Assembly: GCA_947454705.1 (NCBI GenBank)
Contig: CANGKZ010000025.1
Coordinates: 1-64,000 of the forward strand
DNA from: Verrucomicrobiota bacterium
Lineage (GTDB): Bacteria > Verrucomicrobiota > Verrucomicrobiia > Limisphaerales > UBA9464
Direction: 5' to 3'
DNA: 64,000 nucleotides
The translations under genes were made by a program, and so were the position numbers. This document shows positions 45,620 through 54,675 of the stretch, piece after piece. Each line of letters starts with the position of its first letter. Position 1 is the stretch's first letter. The notes beneath the pieces are model-generated. The model worked only from the letters and a program-made list of their open reading frames with translations. It had not been told where the DNA came from and did no database searches.

Positions 45620-46771
45620 TCAGCGCACTCCGCTTCGCAGGGCAGTGGCCAGGGCCTTGAGATGCGCGGTGAGGGCGAAGCGGCGCTCAAATTCGATACG
45701 CTCCAGGGTTCCGTCGGACCGCGTGGCCATGGTCACCAGAGCCTGGGCGCCCGCTTCGGGAACGCGCGGTTCCACGAGACCGGGATACCCCGCGGGAAGC
45801 AGCCCGGGAATCGCCCTCCAGCGCGTGGTGACCAACGGGAGCCCGTGGGCCATCGCCTCGAGGAGGCTGAGCGGCTGTCCTTCGGCCGAGTAATAGGTGG
45901 GAAAGAGGAAGAGGTCCGCCGCGCGCAGCGCTGCGAGCTTGTCCTCGCCTTGGACGAATCCGATGCGTTCGACCCGATCCTGGTGTCCGAGTTCGCGCGT
46001 GCGTTCATCGAATTCGCGCTCCAGTTCGGGCGTGGGAAAGGTGCCGGCGACGACCAGACGGAACCGCAGGGTGTGACGTCCGGCAGCTCCGGCCGCGTTG
46101 GCCAGGGCCACGCTTTCCAGGGCATCGAAGACGCCCTTATCCCGCGAGCACAGCGCGAGAAACAGCACCCGCACCTCGCCGCCCTGTTCCCGGCGTTGAC
46201 GGAATCGGGCCGCGCGCTGAAGTCCGAGGGATTTCGAGTACTCGGGAACCGGGTCCGGAATGCCATTGCCCACCACATGGGTAAACTGCGGACGCAGCTT
46301 CGCGGCATCGGCCCGGTTGAAATCGGAGAGAACAATCGACCGGTGCATCCCGCACATCAGCGCGTGCGAAATCCAGCGTTCCCAGGGACGGGCCGTGGTC
46401 TCCAGCCAGGTGCCGAGCCCCACTGCGTGCCAGTGGAAATGGATGCGTCGGAAAAAGGGCCGGAGGAACAGAAGGACCAACCAATCCCGGTACAGGGAGT
46501 TTCGCTTGGGGGGCGAGGGAACGTAGTAGAGGTCGTGGATTCCGTGTTGAATCCGGAGTTTGAGGGCCTGCAGCACGAATCCCATTAGACGGGAGAGCTT
46601 GCCACCGCGGGCGGATCCGACGTCTTCCAGCGAGTCGGAGAGCCGTGCATCCACGTGGTACACCTCGATGTCGAGGCCGGGGTCCGCGCGGAAGCCATCG
46701 ACGAGGTATTGCACCATCTGGCTCTGTCCATGGACCGGCGGGGGTACGTGGGCAAAGACGAGAAGCTTCAT
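45620..46771 (-). CDS. Glycosyltransferase, GT4 family
   Basis: A 383-aa protein from the ATG at 46771 (MKLLVFAHVPPP); an ATG 15 bp upstream adds only MPRAR. The acceptor part has PPVHGQSQMVQYL. The donor part has RVLFLALCSRDKGVFDALE, RIGFVQGEDKLAALRAADLFLFPTYYSAEGQPLSLLEAMAHGLPLVTT, where the EGQPLSLLE run is the EX7E-type donor motif. The sugar is not known. It is on the opposite strand to its polysaccharide neighbours. Confidence 0.88.
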   Translation of the reverse strand: MKLLVFAHVPPPVHGQSQMVQYLVDGFRADPGLDIEVYHVDARLSDSLEDVGSARGGKLSRLMGFVLQALKLRIQHGIHDLYYVPSPPKRNSLYRDWLVLLFLRPFFRRIHFHWHAVGLGTWLETTARPWERWISHALMCGMHRSIVLSDFNRADAAKLRPQFTHVVGNGIPDPVPEYSKSLGLQRAARFRQRREQGGEVRVLFLALCSRDKGVFDALESVALANAAGAAGRHTLRFRLVVAGTFPTPELEREFDERTRELGHQDRVERIGFVQGEDKLAALRAADLFLFPTYYSAEGQPLSLLEAMAHGLPLVTTRWRAIPGLLPAGYPGLVEPRVPEAGAQALVTMATRSDGTLERIEFERRFALTAHLKALATALRSGVR

Positions 46772-46914
46772 TCGGGCGCGCGGCATTGGGACGGATTGCA
46801 GGGAAAATGAAAATCCCATTCCGTCGGTTGATGGAGGAACTTTGCGGTTCGCAGCCGAACGGGTGGCGCCTTTTTCCTGCCTTCTGTTCCCGCCTCTGAT
46901 ACCTTGTTCCCATC

Positions 46915-48057
46915 GTGGCCACCCCAGCCCCAGAAGTTCGTCTCCTCCAGGAATTGATTGCGATTCCGAGCGTGAATCCGGCGTTTCTTCCGCCGGGCAA
47001 TCCCCGTGCCGGCGAGCGCGTGGTGGGGGAGTTTGTGGCCGACACCGCACGCCGCGGCGGCCTTTCCGTCAGCACCCAGCCGGTGTTCGAGGGCCGCGCC
47101 AACATCCTCGCCCGGCTCACACCCGCGGGAAAAGTGCGCCATCGCGTGCTGCTCGCGCCGCATCTCGACACGGTGGGATTCCCGGACCTCGACGCGCTAC
47201 TGAAGCCGCGTCTCAAAAACGGTCGCATCACGGGTCGCGGCGCGTGCGACACCAAGGGATGCGTGTCGGCAATGCTCTCCGCCGTGCTCAACGTGGCACG
47301 GTCGGGAAAGCGTCCGTCATCGACGGAAATCGTGTTCGTGGGATTGGTGGATGAGGAAAACGGCCAGGGAGGGTCCCGTTATTATGCGCGTCATGGCGAT
47401 TCGGCGGATCTCGCCGTGGTGGGCGAGCCCACGCGCCTGGAAGTGATCACCGCGCACAAGGGCGATCTCTGGCTCCAGTTGAAAACCCGTGGACGCAGCG
47501 CGCACGGAGCGACGCCGCACCTGGGAAAGAACGCGGTACTGGAAATGGCGCGTGTGGTGGAGGTGCTGGAGACGCGCTATGCCGAGATGTTGCAGGAGCG
47601 GAGTCATCCGCTGCTGGGCTCGCCCACGGTGAACGTGGGTGCCATCCGCGGCGGCACGCAGCCGAACATCGTTCCCAACGAATGCGTGATCTCGATCGAT
47701 CGACGCACGCTGCCCGGTGAGACCGAGGCCGGGGTGAAGCGCGAGATCCAGACGCTGCTGCGATCCATGGGGCTCACGGCGGAGTTCGACAATTTGCGTT
47801 TGTCGGAATGCGATGCGCTGGAGACTTCGCCGGAGCTTCCGGGCGTGCAGGCCCTGTGTCGTGCGGCGGGGCGTCGCCGGACCCGCGGCGTTCATTATTT
47901 CTGCGACGCGGCGCCACTGGCTGCGGGTGGGATTCCGAGCGTGGTGTTCGGCCCGGGCGACATCGCGCAGGCCCACACCGCGGATGAGTGGATCGCGGTG
48001 GAAAGCCTCCAGCGCGGCACTGCGATCCTCGAACGTTTCCTGCGCGAACTGGAGTGA
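46915..48057 (+). CDS. M20 family metallopeptidase (ArgE/DapE-like)
   Basis: A 380-aa cytoplasmic zinc hydrolase from a GTG at 46915. Metal ligands are in APHLDTVG, GRGACDTKG, VDEENGQGG (catalytic glutamate) and GEPTRLE; the dimerisation domain follows near TAHKGDLWLQLKTRGRSAHGA. The final histidine is in AQAHTADEWI. It resembles acetylornithine deacetylase and succinyl-diaminopimelate desuccinylase, but the substrate cannot be fixed. It lies among polysaccharide genes, perhaps by chance or to process an amino-sugar. Confidence 0.88.
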   Translation: MATPAPEVRLLQELIAIPSVNPAFLPPGNPRAGERVVGEFVADTARRGGLSVSTQPVFEGRANILARLTPAGKVRHRVLLAPHLDTVGFPDLDALLKPRLKNGRITGRGACDTKGCVSAMLSAVLNVARSGKRPSSTEIVFVGLVDEENGQGGSRYYARHGDSADLAVVGEPTRLEVITAHKGDLWLQLKTRGRSAHGATPHLGKNAVLEMARVVEVLETRYAEMLQERSHPLLGSPTVNVGAIRGGTQPNIVPNECVISIDRRTLPGETEAGVKREIQTLLRSMGLTAEFDNLRLSECDALETSPELPGVQALCRAAGRRRTRGVHYFCDAAPLAAGGIPSVVFGPGDIAQAHTADEWIAVESLQRGTAILERFLRELE

Positions 48058-48096
48058 TTCCGTTCCCCGGGGAAATCGAACTCAGCCCGGCCCCTT

Positions 48097-49347
48097 GTGC
48101 GCATCGCCTTCCTGACTCACGAACCGTTTCATCCGCCCAGCGGCGGAGGATCGGCGGAGGCGGTGTATCTGGTTCGCGAGTTCGTACGGCGCGGCCATGC
48201 GGTCGATCTCTTCTGCCCCGACTTTGAGAATCGCGCGGCCGTGGCCGCTGAATTCGGTGTGACCATCCATCCGTTCCGAGCTTGGAAAATGGGACGCTAC
48301 ACGCCGCTGCGAAATCTTAAATACCTGCTCTATCCGATCGCGCTCACGAAACAGGTTGAATCGGTCGTGCAGGGACCCGGCGGACCCGGCTTGCCGGATC
48401 TTTTGTTTTCCCAGCACACCATCGCCTCGGTCGCCGCGGGTCGTCTCAATGCGCGGCTGAACCGGCCCACGGTGTTCAACTTCCTCGATTGCCTCACCGG
48501 CTTTATGGAGACGTGGCCCGCGTGGAAAGCGCCCAGGCCGCTGGTCCGGTTGCTGACCCAGTTTGAGTTGGGCATGCCGTCGACGTACGCGGTGAATGGC
48601 ATCCTCACCGTGTCCACGCCCCTCGCCGAGCGCTTCGTCCGGGCGGGATTCCCGGCGAATCAAATTCGAGCCATTCAGTACGGATACGACGCCTCCCTGT
48701 TTCGTCCGAATCCCGCGCTGACTTCGCAACGTTCGCCCAACGATCCGCCGGTGGTGGTGATGCACGGCTCCTTTGATCAGCACCATCTGGGTCCGATCGC
48801 ACGCTCCGCCGTGGCGCGCATCGCGGCCGCGGTGCCCGGAGTGGTCTTTCGCCTGGTGGGCAAGGAGACTGCCGGATTGAAGGCCTTCGTCGGAGCCATG
48901 CGGAGTCAGGTGCCGGGAATCCGCATCGAGTGCACGGGATTTATTCCGTACGCATCGGTTCCGCACCAGCTGCAGACCGCCGATGTGGGAATCGTCCCGT
49001 ACGAGCCCTCGACCGGCACGCACTGCGCGTTTGTGGCCAAGGCGGTCGAGTACCTCGGCTGCGGGCTTCCGGTGGTGAGCACGTCGCTGGAGAATCTCTG
49101 CCGGCATTTCGCGGAGGAACCAGCGATCCGATTTGCCGGCTTCGACGGCGAGGCGTTTGCCCGTTCGGTGATCGAGGTGCTGAAGCTTCCCCGTGCGGAA
49201 CGCGATCGCATGGGCCTGGCCGCAAGCGCGCGTGTGGAGGCAACGCTGGATTGGAGCCGGGTGACGGCCCATGCGGCGGAGTTTGTTGAATCAGTCCTGA
49301 TACCATCACAACGCGCGAACGGGCTTGGTTCGCGTGCGAGAACCTGA
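48097..49347 (+). CDS. Glycosyltransferase, GT4 family
   Basis: A 416-aa GT-B protein from a GTG at 48097, starting MRIAFLTHEPFHPPSGGGSA. Donor-side blocks are VVVMHGSFDQHHLGP, IECTGFIPYASVPHQLQTADVGIVPYEPS and CAFVAKAVEYLGCGLPVVST. The EX7E-type motif is weak. It runs 15 bp before the flippase gene on the same strand, so both are probably in one transcript for a surface polysaccharide. Confidence 0.87.
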   Translation: MRIAFLTHEPFHPPSGGGSAEAVYLVREFVRRGHAVDLFCPDFENRAAVAAEFGVTIHPFRAWKMGRYTPLRNLKYLLYPIALTKQVESVVQGPGGPGLPDLLFSQHTIASVAAGRLNARLNRPTVFNFLDCLTGFMETWPAWKAPRPLVRLLTQFELGMPSTYAVNGILTVSTPLAERFVRAGFPANQIRAIQYGYDASLFRPNPALTSQRSPNDPPVVVMHGSFDQHHLGPIARSAVARIAAAVPGVVFRLVGKETAGLKAFVGAMRSQVPGIRIECTGFIPYASVPHQLQTADVGIVPYEPSTGTHCAFVAKAVEYLGCGLPVVSTSLENLCRHFAEEPAIRFAGFDGEAFARSVIEVLKLPRAERDRMGLAASARVEATLDWSRVTAHAAEFVESVLIPSQRANGLGSRART

Positions 49348-49362
49348 GATTCAAGAAGCCCG

Positions 49363-50658
49363 ATGAGCGATTCAAAACGCAGCTTCGTCCGCCAGGGGGC
49401 GTGGATGGTCGTCGCCACGCTGGCGGGCGGCGCCGGAATGACCGCCGTGCACGTGGTGGTGCAACGGTACGCGCTCGAATCGTACTCGCAGTTCAAGGCG
49501 TTGCTCGGGTTGTTTTATCTGGTGGGGGCGGCGCAGGGCGGGTTGTGGAACCTGTTTGCGCAGCAGACCGCCTCGGCCCACACGCCGGCCCAACACGCGG
49601 CGGTGGCGAGCGCCGCACGGCGGATTTCCATCGGCATCCTCCTCTTCGGACTGATCCTCGGAGGAATCCTCCAACTCAATGCCGACGCCTGGAGCCAGCA
49701 GTTCAAGCTGCCCAATTCTGGTGCCCTCTGGGCCACGCTCGGGCTGGCCATTGCGACGCTGGAGTTGTCGATCCTTCGCGGAGTTCTCCAGGGTCAGCAG
49801 AATTTCATCGGGCTCGGATTGGTCACGATCCTCGACGGATTCGGCCGCTGCATTGCCGTGGCGGTGATCCTGATTCTGTTCCACGGACAGGCGGCCGGGG
49901 CGATTGTCGGCGCGTTGATCGGCAACATGGCCGCACTCGCGGTCGGCGGTTGGACCGGCCGGTCCGCATTCCAGGGACAGAGCGGTGCGGTTCCCTGGAA
50001 TTCCTGGGTAGGACGCCTTGTGCCGTTGATCCTGATGGCGGCGGCCATGCAGGTGCTGACGCAGTTCGACAATGTGTTCCTCCAGGGTTTGGTGCCAAAG
50101 GATCGCGTCGGCGAATTCAACCTGAGCGAGCGTTATTCGCCCGCGGCGCAAATCGGTTTCGCCCTCACCCAGTTCACCGTGCCGCTGGCGCTGGTGATGT
50201 TCCCCCGCATTGCGCGAAGCGCGGCGAGGTCGGAAGCGACCGATGCGGTGAAGATCACGTTCCTCAGCACGATCATTCTTGGAACGCTTGCCGCGATTGG
50301 TTGCACGCTGCTGCCGTGGCTGCCGGTGCGCGTGCTGTTCTCCAAGGCGAACCTCGCCGTGGCCACGCCGCTGGTGCCGTGGTTCGCCTGGGCCATGCTG
50401 CTCTACACACTGGCCAATGTGCTCCTGAGCAATCTCATCGCGCAGGCCAAATTCCGCATCGTGCCCTGGATGCTCGGGCTCGCAGCGATCTACGTGGCCA
50501 CGCTGTGGGGACTGCGTGGCCACCTGCTCTCGATCCCGCCGACCGATGCCTGCCGTCTGGTCGCGCAGGTGATCGGCGGCTGCAACGCGGTGTTGCTCGG
50601 ACTGGCCGCCTGGATGACCTGGGGCGGGACTAAAACACCCGCGCCCAAAGCACCTTGA
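49363..50658 (+). CDS. Polysaccharide flippase (Wzx-like)
   Basis: A 431-aa integral membrane protein with about 12 hydrophobic helices, beginning SFVRQGAWMVVATLAGGAGM. It belongs to the MOP superfamily of lipid-linked oligosaccharide exporters, with the repeated pattern GLFYLVGAAQGGLWNLFAQQT and KDRVGEFNLSERYSPAAQI. It should move a lipid-linked sugar unit across the inner membrane. Its last 29 bases overlap the convergent methyltransferase gene. Confidence 0.87.
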   Translation: MSDSKRSFVRQGAWMVVATLAGGAGMTAVHVVVQRYALESYSQFKALLGLFYLVGAAQGGLWNLFAQQTASAHTPAQHAAVASAARRISIGILLFGLILGGILQLNADAWSQQFKLPNSGALWATLGLAIATLELSILRGVLQGQQNFIGLGLVTILDGFGRCIAVAVILILFHGQAAGAIVGALIGNMAALAVGGWTGRSAFQGQSGAVPWNSWVGRLVPLILMAAAMQVLTQFDNVFLQGLVPKDRVGEFNLSERYSPAAQIGFALTQFTVPLALVMFPRIARSAARSEATDAVKITFLSTIILGTLAAIGCTLLPWLPVRVLFSKANLAVATPLVPWFAWAMLLYTLANVLLSNLIAQAKFRIVPWMLGLAAIYVATLWGLRGHLLSIPPTDACRLVAQVIGGCNAVLLGLAAWMTWGGTKTPAPKAP

Positions 50659-51931
50659 GGTAGCGGCTCTCGGGGCAGTTCGACATCACCGGATGGTCCG
50701 CGCCGGCGCCGGTGCGGTCTAGGAACTGGAGCTTGCGTCCCACGCGGTGCGCGCTGCGGATCACCAACCGTTCGAAATCCTCGGCGCTCAACTGACCCGA
50801 ACAGGAGCAGGTCACCAGCAGCCCGGCGGGCTCGGTGATCACGATGCCGAGGCTGTTGAGATCCTCGTACTTGGCGATGCCTTCGGCGTGGTCTTCCTCC
50901 TCGCGTCCCTCGATCAGTTTGGGCGGATCCAGCACCACCACGCCGAATTGCTTGCCGTCCTTGCGCATCTGACGCGCGTAGGCGTAGGCGTCGCAGTGCA
51001 CCCATTCCACGCGGGCCTGGTTCAGATTGGCGTTGCGACGCGCGGAGGCGATCGCGGCTTCATCGAGGTCCACTCCGGTGACTTCCGCCGCGCCGCCGAG
51101 CAGCTTGGCGGTGATGGAGAATCCGCCCGAGTAGCAGCACAGATCGAGGACCGACTTGCCGCGGACCCATTGGCCGAGGCGGCGTCGGTTTTCCCGCTGA
51201 TCGCAGAAGAAACCGGTTTTGTGCCCGGTGTCGAAATTCACTTCGTAGCGGATGCCGTGCTCGCGGATCTTGGTGGAATTGATGCGGTCGGAACGGTGTT
51301 CCTCCACGCGGATTCCCTCGTTGCGGGCCACGCCAGGATCCACGTCGATCACGGTCTTGGTGGTGCCCAGGCGCGCATGCAGGCGGCTCAACAGGGTGGG
51401 CAACCGCTTCCAGATCCCGAGCGAATGCACCTGCACGCTCAGCACTTCGCCGAACTTGTCCACGATGAGTCCGCTGAGGCCGTCGGCATCGGAATGAATC
51501 ACGCGGAAGGCGTCGGTCGAGGCCGGCAATTCCAGCAGGTTCAACCGGAGATCCAGGGCGCGGTCGATCCAGCGTTCGAAGATCGTTTCATCCACCGGTT
51601 CCTCGCCGTGGTGGATCACCCGCAGCGGGACGCGGGAGTATTGATTGTACAGGCCGGCGCCGAAGGGGCGTCCGTTCTTGTCGTACACGTGCACCAGTTC
51701 CCCGGACTTCGCCTGCGGGGACACGTCGCCCATCATCGCGGGATAGATCGACGGCTGATAGCTGAAGGTGCGCATCTGCACCCAGGGCTGATTCCAGGAC
51801 TGGCTCCCGGCCGGTGCGAGCTTCGGCGGCGCGGGCGGGCGAAACGGCTGGGCATGAAAGCGCGTGGGGCGGGGAGGACCGCCGGGACGCGGGGATCGTG
51901 CCGGATAACGGCCGGAATCAGAACTGTTCAC
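50630..51931 (-). CDS. Class I SAM rRNA methyltransferase (RlmI-like)
   Basis: About 433 aa from a GTG at 51931; a TTG at 51967 is weaker. The N-terminus is a proline-rich leader, followed by a PUA-type domain (VYDKNGRPFGAGLYNQYSRV) and a Rossmann methyltransferase with SVLDLCCYSGGFSITAKLLG, VTGVDLDEAAIASA and the catalytic VVVLDPPKL. It methylates a cytosine of 23S rRNA in the RlmI model; the C-terminal cysteine in CSCSG is the likely catalytic residue. Its stop lies inside the flippase gene on the other strand. Confidence 0.88.
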   Translation of the reverse strand: MNSSDSGRYPARSPRPGGPPRPTRFHAQPFRPPAPPKLAPAGSQSWNQPWVQMRTFSYQPSIYPAMMGDVSPQAKSGELVHVYDKNGRPFGAGLYNQYSRVPLRVIHHGEEPVDETIFERWIDRALDLRLNLLELPASTDAFRVIHSDADGLSGLIVDKFGEVLSVQVHSLGIWKRLPTLLSRLHARLGTTKTVIDVDPGVARNEGIRVEEHRSDRINSTKIREHGIRYEVNFDTGHKTGFFCDQRENRRRLGQWVRGKSVLDLCCYSGGFSITAKLLGGAAEVTGVDLDEAAIASARRNANLNQARVEWVHCDAYAYARQMRKDGKQFGVVVLDPPKLIEGREEEDHAEGIAKYEDLNSLGIVITEPAGLLVTCSCSGQLSAEDFERLVIRSAHRVGRKLQFLDRTGAGADHPVMSNCPESRYLKVLWARVF

Positions 51932-52010
51932 CCACCCTGCGTAAGCGGTCCTGCCCCTGCGAGGCAATGGCTTTCCGCGACCATTTTGAAATCCCAGCCG
52001 GCGCCGCGGA

Positions 52011-52619
52011 TCAGAATTGGTGCTCCATGTAGAACGCCCGGCTTCCGTTCCGCTCGATCCACAGCACCTGATTCGGCCTCTGCCACGAACGGTAAACCGT
52101 GAACGCCTCCGCCGGCTCGGGCTTGAACCACGCGGGCCGCTCGGCGGGAAATCCGACCCCCAGTTCGGCCAGATTGGTCGTCATCGAGAGGTGAAGATCC
52201 CGACCGCGGGTCATCACCTCGACGCCGTTGGAATCAAGGGAGAGCTCGAAGAAGCACAGGTGCCGGTCGGTGAAATGCGGGGTTCGCTTGTACCAGGAAT
52301 GAACCACGCGGATTCCCTCAAACGGACGCGGCTCATCGAAGGTCCGGGTCCAGTTGTTCGGATCATCGGTCCACTGGCCCGATTGCATCACACCCAAGCC
52401 CAGGCGGATGAGCCCCGCCCCCAGTGTCGCAGCGGTGAGAATAGCCAGCGGGGCCACGCTCATCAGGGAGAAGGCCAGGAGCACCACCATGCCGCCGGTC
52501 ATGGGGCCACCACGCTGTTGCCTCCTGCGACGCAGCCAAAACACGCCGGCGGCAACTCCCGCCATTCCCAACATCAAAAAGAACCCGGCAACAAGTGTGA
52601 TCAAACTGGTTGGAATCAT
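52011..52619 (-). CDS. Hypothetical membrane protein
   Basis: A 202-aa protein I do not recognise. Two hydrophobic helices (about residues 5-28 and 42-75) flank a basic stretch WLRRRRQQRG, so the short loop is cytoplasmic. The remaining 125 residues are a soluble domain with tryptophans and a strand pattern (RVVHSWYKRTPHF, LCFFELSLDSN, FTVYRSWQRP). It is divergent from the ECF sigma gene across 179 bp; a shared promoter region is plausible, and it might be a target or partner of that sigma factor. Confidence 0.6.
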   Translation of the reverse strand: MIPTSLITLVAGFFLMLGMAGVAAGVFWLRRRRQQRGGPMTGGMVVLLAFSLMSVAPLAILTAATLGAGLIRLGLGVMQSGQWTDDPNNWTRTFDEPRPFEGIRVVHSWYKRTPHFTDRHLCFFELSLDSNGVEVMTRGRDLHLSMTTNLAELGVGFPAERPAWFKPEPAEAFTVYRSWQRPNQVLWIERNGSRAFYMEHQF

Positions 52620-52798
52620 TCGAATCTCCTTTGGAATTAGAAACCGGCGTGGAGCCTATCGCGCTTTTTTCCGGCTCCGCGACTACGAAAAGTGTGTTTT
52701 GCGTGCACAGGGGGTGTGGATTTCGTGTCACGAATTCCGCGGGTTGGACCATTGGCTTGGGAAACCGAGAACTGCGAACTGCGAACCCCCAACCGATC

Positions 52799-54607
52799 AT
52801 GACCCTGTCCCCTGATTCCGATCCCCGCTCCGCGGGCCCGCGCGCCGGCTTCCCGATTGACGCCGCGGGTGGGGCGGGGCGTGATGCGACGTCACGATCC
52901 CGCATGCCGTCTGAATCCCCATCCGAGTCGCAGCCCGAGTCCGACCGCGCGCTCCTGGAGCGAACCGAGGCCGGGGATCGATCCGCATTCGGACTGCTGG
53001 TGGCGCGGTATCAGACCCTCGTGTGTTCCATCGCGTACAACGCCTGCGGGGACTTCGCGCAAAGCGAGGACGTGGCGCAGGAGACCTTTCTCGCCGCCTG
53101 GAAGGACCGTTCCAAATTGGATAATCCGGAACGCTTCCGCGCGTGGTTGTGCGGCATCGCGAGAAATCTGTCGGCCAATGCGCGACGGCGTCTCCGGCGT
53201 CAACCGGTTCACGGCGCGGAGCCGGAGACCCAACTCGACGCGCACGTGTCCGAGTTGCCCGATCCTGCGGAGTTCGCCGTGTCGCACGAGGAATCCACCG
53301 TGGTGTGGTCGGCGTTGGAGCGATTGCCGGAGTTGTATCGTGAGCCGTTGATCCTGTTCTACCGCGAGGGGCACTCCATTCCACGCGTGGCTGCGGCCCT
53401 CGATTTGAGCGAGGAAGCGGTGCGGCAGCGGTTGTCGCGCGGACGCTCCATGCTCCGCGATGAAGTCACCCGCACCATCGAGGGGGTGCTCACGCGGACC
53501 ATTCCTGGTGCGGTGTTCACCGCGGCGGTGTTGTCGTCGCTGCCCGGGCTTGGCACCGAGACCGCGCGGGCTGCGGCGTTTGCCGGTGGTTCTGCAGCGG
53601 CGGCGAAGGGTGTGGCGGCCGCAGCCAAGGGAACTTCGCTGATTGCATTCGCCACGATCGCAGCCGGCCCGCTTCTGGGGTTGCTTGGCGGGTATCTGGG
53701 ATTTCGCGCGGGACTCGATCGGGCCGGATCGGAGCAGGAGCGGCACTTCATCGTTCGCTCCTACCGGATCACGATGCTCATGGTGCTGCTGGTAACCGCA
53801 GGATTCGCACTGACCCTGCACGGGGCGCTGTCGATGACCACCACGGATTGGGCAGGTGCCATGGTCTGGACCCTGGTGGCCTGCTTCACTTTCACCCTCG
53901 GCATCACGGGGCTCACTCTCGCGATGAATCGTCGATGGGGTCGCCTGGCTGCGGTCACGCAGACCGGCTCCGCCGTTCAACCCATTCGCGCCAACGCCAT
54001 CGTTTGGGATTCTCCGGCCCGATTCCTGGGCATTCCGTGGATTTCCATCCGCTGGAATCAGGGAGCGTTTCGGGGACGGCCAGCGATCGGGTGGATCGCG
54101 CTCGGTGATTTTTCCATCGGGTTGCTGGTTTCGATCGGAGGCATTTCGGTGGGCACCTTCAGCTTTGGCGGGATCTCGCTGGGGGCGTTGTCGGCCGGAG
54201 GACTCGTGGCAGGCGGAATGGCCTTCGGGGGCGCGAGCCTTGGATACTGGGCCTTCGGGGGAGTCGCGCTGGGGCACATGGCGATCGGTGGAATGGCCAT
54301 CGCATCGTATGCCGCGCAGGGCGGGCTAGCGATCGCCGAATATGCGGCCAACGGTGGAATGGCCATCGCCCACGAACTCGCCGTGGGCGGCAAGGCCGAG
54401 GCGCTGCATGTCAACGACGCCATCGCCCGCCAGTGGTTCGCCGATTCGCGATTCTTCCAGGCCGGAAACTGGATCACCCGGAATATCTTTTGGTTCCAGA
54501 CGCTCCTGATTCTGCCCTCGTTGTTGCCCGTGCTTTACCCCTGGCTCCGACGTGTGGTCAGTCGGCAGACGCCGCCATCCAAAGTCACCAAGGGATCGCT
54601 GCGGTGA
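52799..54607 (+). CDS. ECF sigma factor fused to a membrane and glycine-repeat domain
   Basis: A 602-aa protein from the ATG at 52799. Sigma region 2 lies at residues 53-120 (GLLVARYQTLVCSIAYNACG, DVAQETFLAAW) and region 4 at 170-222 (ALERLPELYREPLILFY, DLSEEAVRQRLSRGRSMLR). A linker of Ala/Gly leads to three membrane helices (about 282-306, 324-345, 352-376). From 437 to 531 a repeat of about 10 residues runs (FGGISLGALS, AGGLVAGGMA, FGGASLGYWA, FGGVALGHMA, IGGMAIASYA), then a last helix. Free ECF factors are under 200 aa, so this one is probably membrane-tethered and released or tuned by the extra domain. No anti-sigma gene was recognised beside it. Confidence 0.88.
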   Translation: MTLSPDSDPRSAGPRAGFPIDAAGGAGRDATSRSRMPSESPSESQPESDRALLERTEAGDRSAFGLLVARYQTLVCSIAYNACGDFAQSEDVAQETFLAAWKDRSKLDNPERFRAWLCGIARNLSANARRRLRRQPVHGAEPETQLDAHVSELPDPAEFAVSHEESTVVWSALERLPELYREPLILFYREGHSIPRVAAALDLSEEAVRQRLSRGRSMLRDEVTRTIEGVLTRTIPGAVFTAAVLSSLPGLGTETARAAAFAGGSAAAAKGVAAAAKGTSLIAFATIAAGPLLGLLGGYLGFRAGLDRAGSEQERHFIVRSYRITMLMVLLVTAGFALTLHGALSMTTTDWAGAMVWTLVACFTFTLGITGLTLAMNRRWGRLAAVTQTGSAVQPIRANAIVWDSPARFLGIPWISIRWNQGAFRGRPAIGWIALGDFSIGLLVSIGGISVGTFSFGGISLGALSAGGLVAGGMAFGGASLGYWAFGGVALGHMAIGGMAIASYAAQGGLAIAEYAANGGMAIAHELAVGGKAEALHVNDAIARQWFADSRFFQAGNWITRNIFWFQTLLILPSLLPVLYPWLRRVVSRQTPPSKVTKGSLR

Positions 54608-54675
54608 ATCGCAACACCCACCGACACGCGCTTCTCCGGGCGTGACCTGCGGGTCGGGTCGGATAGGATCTCGAG

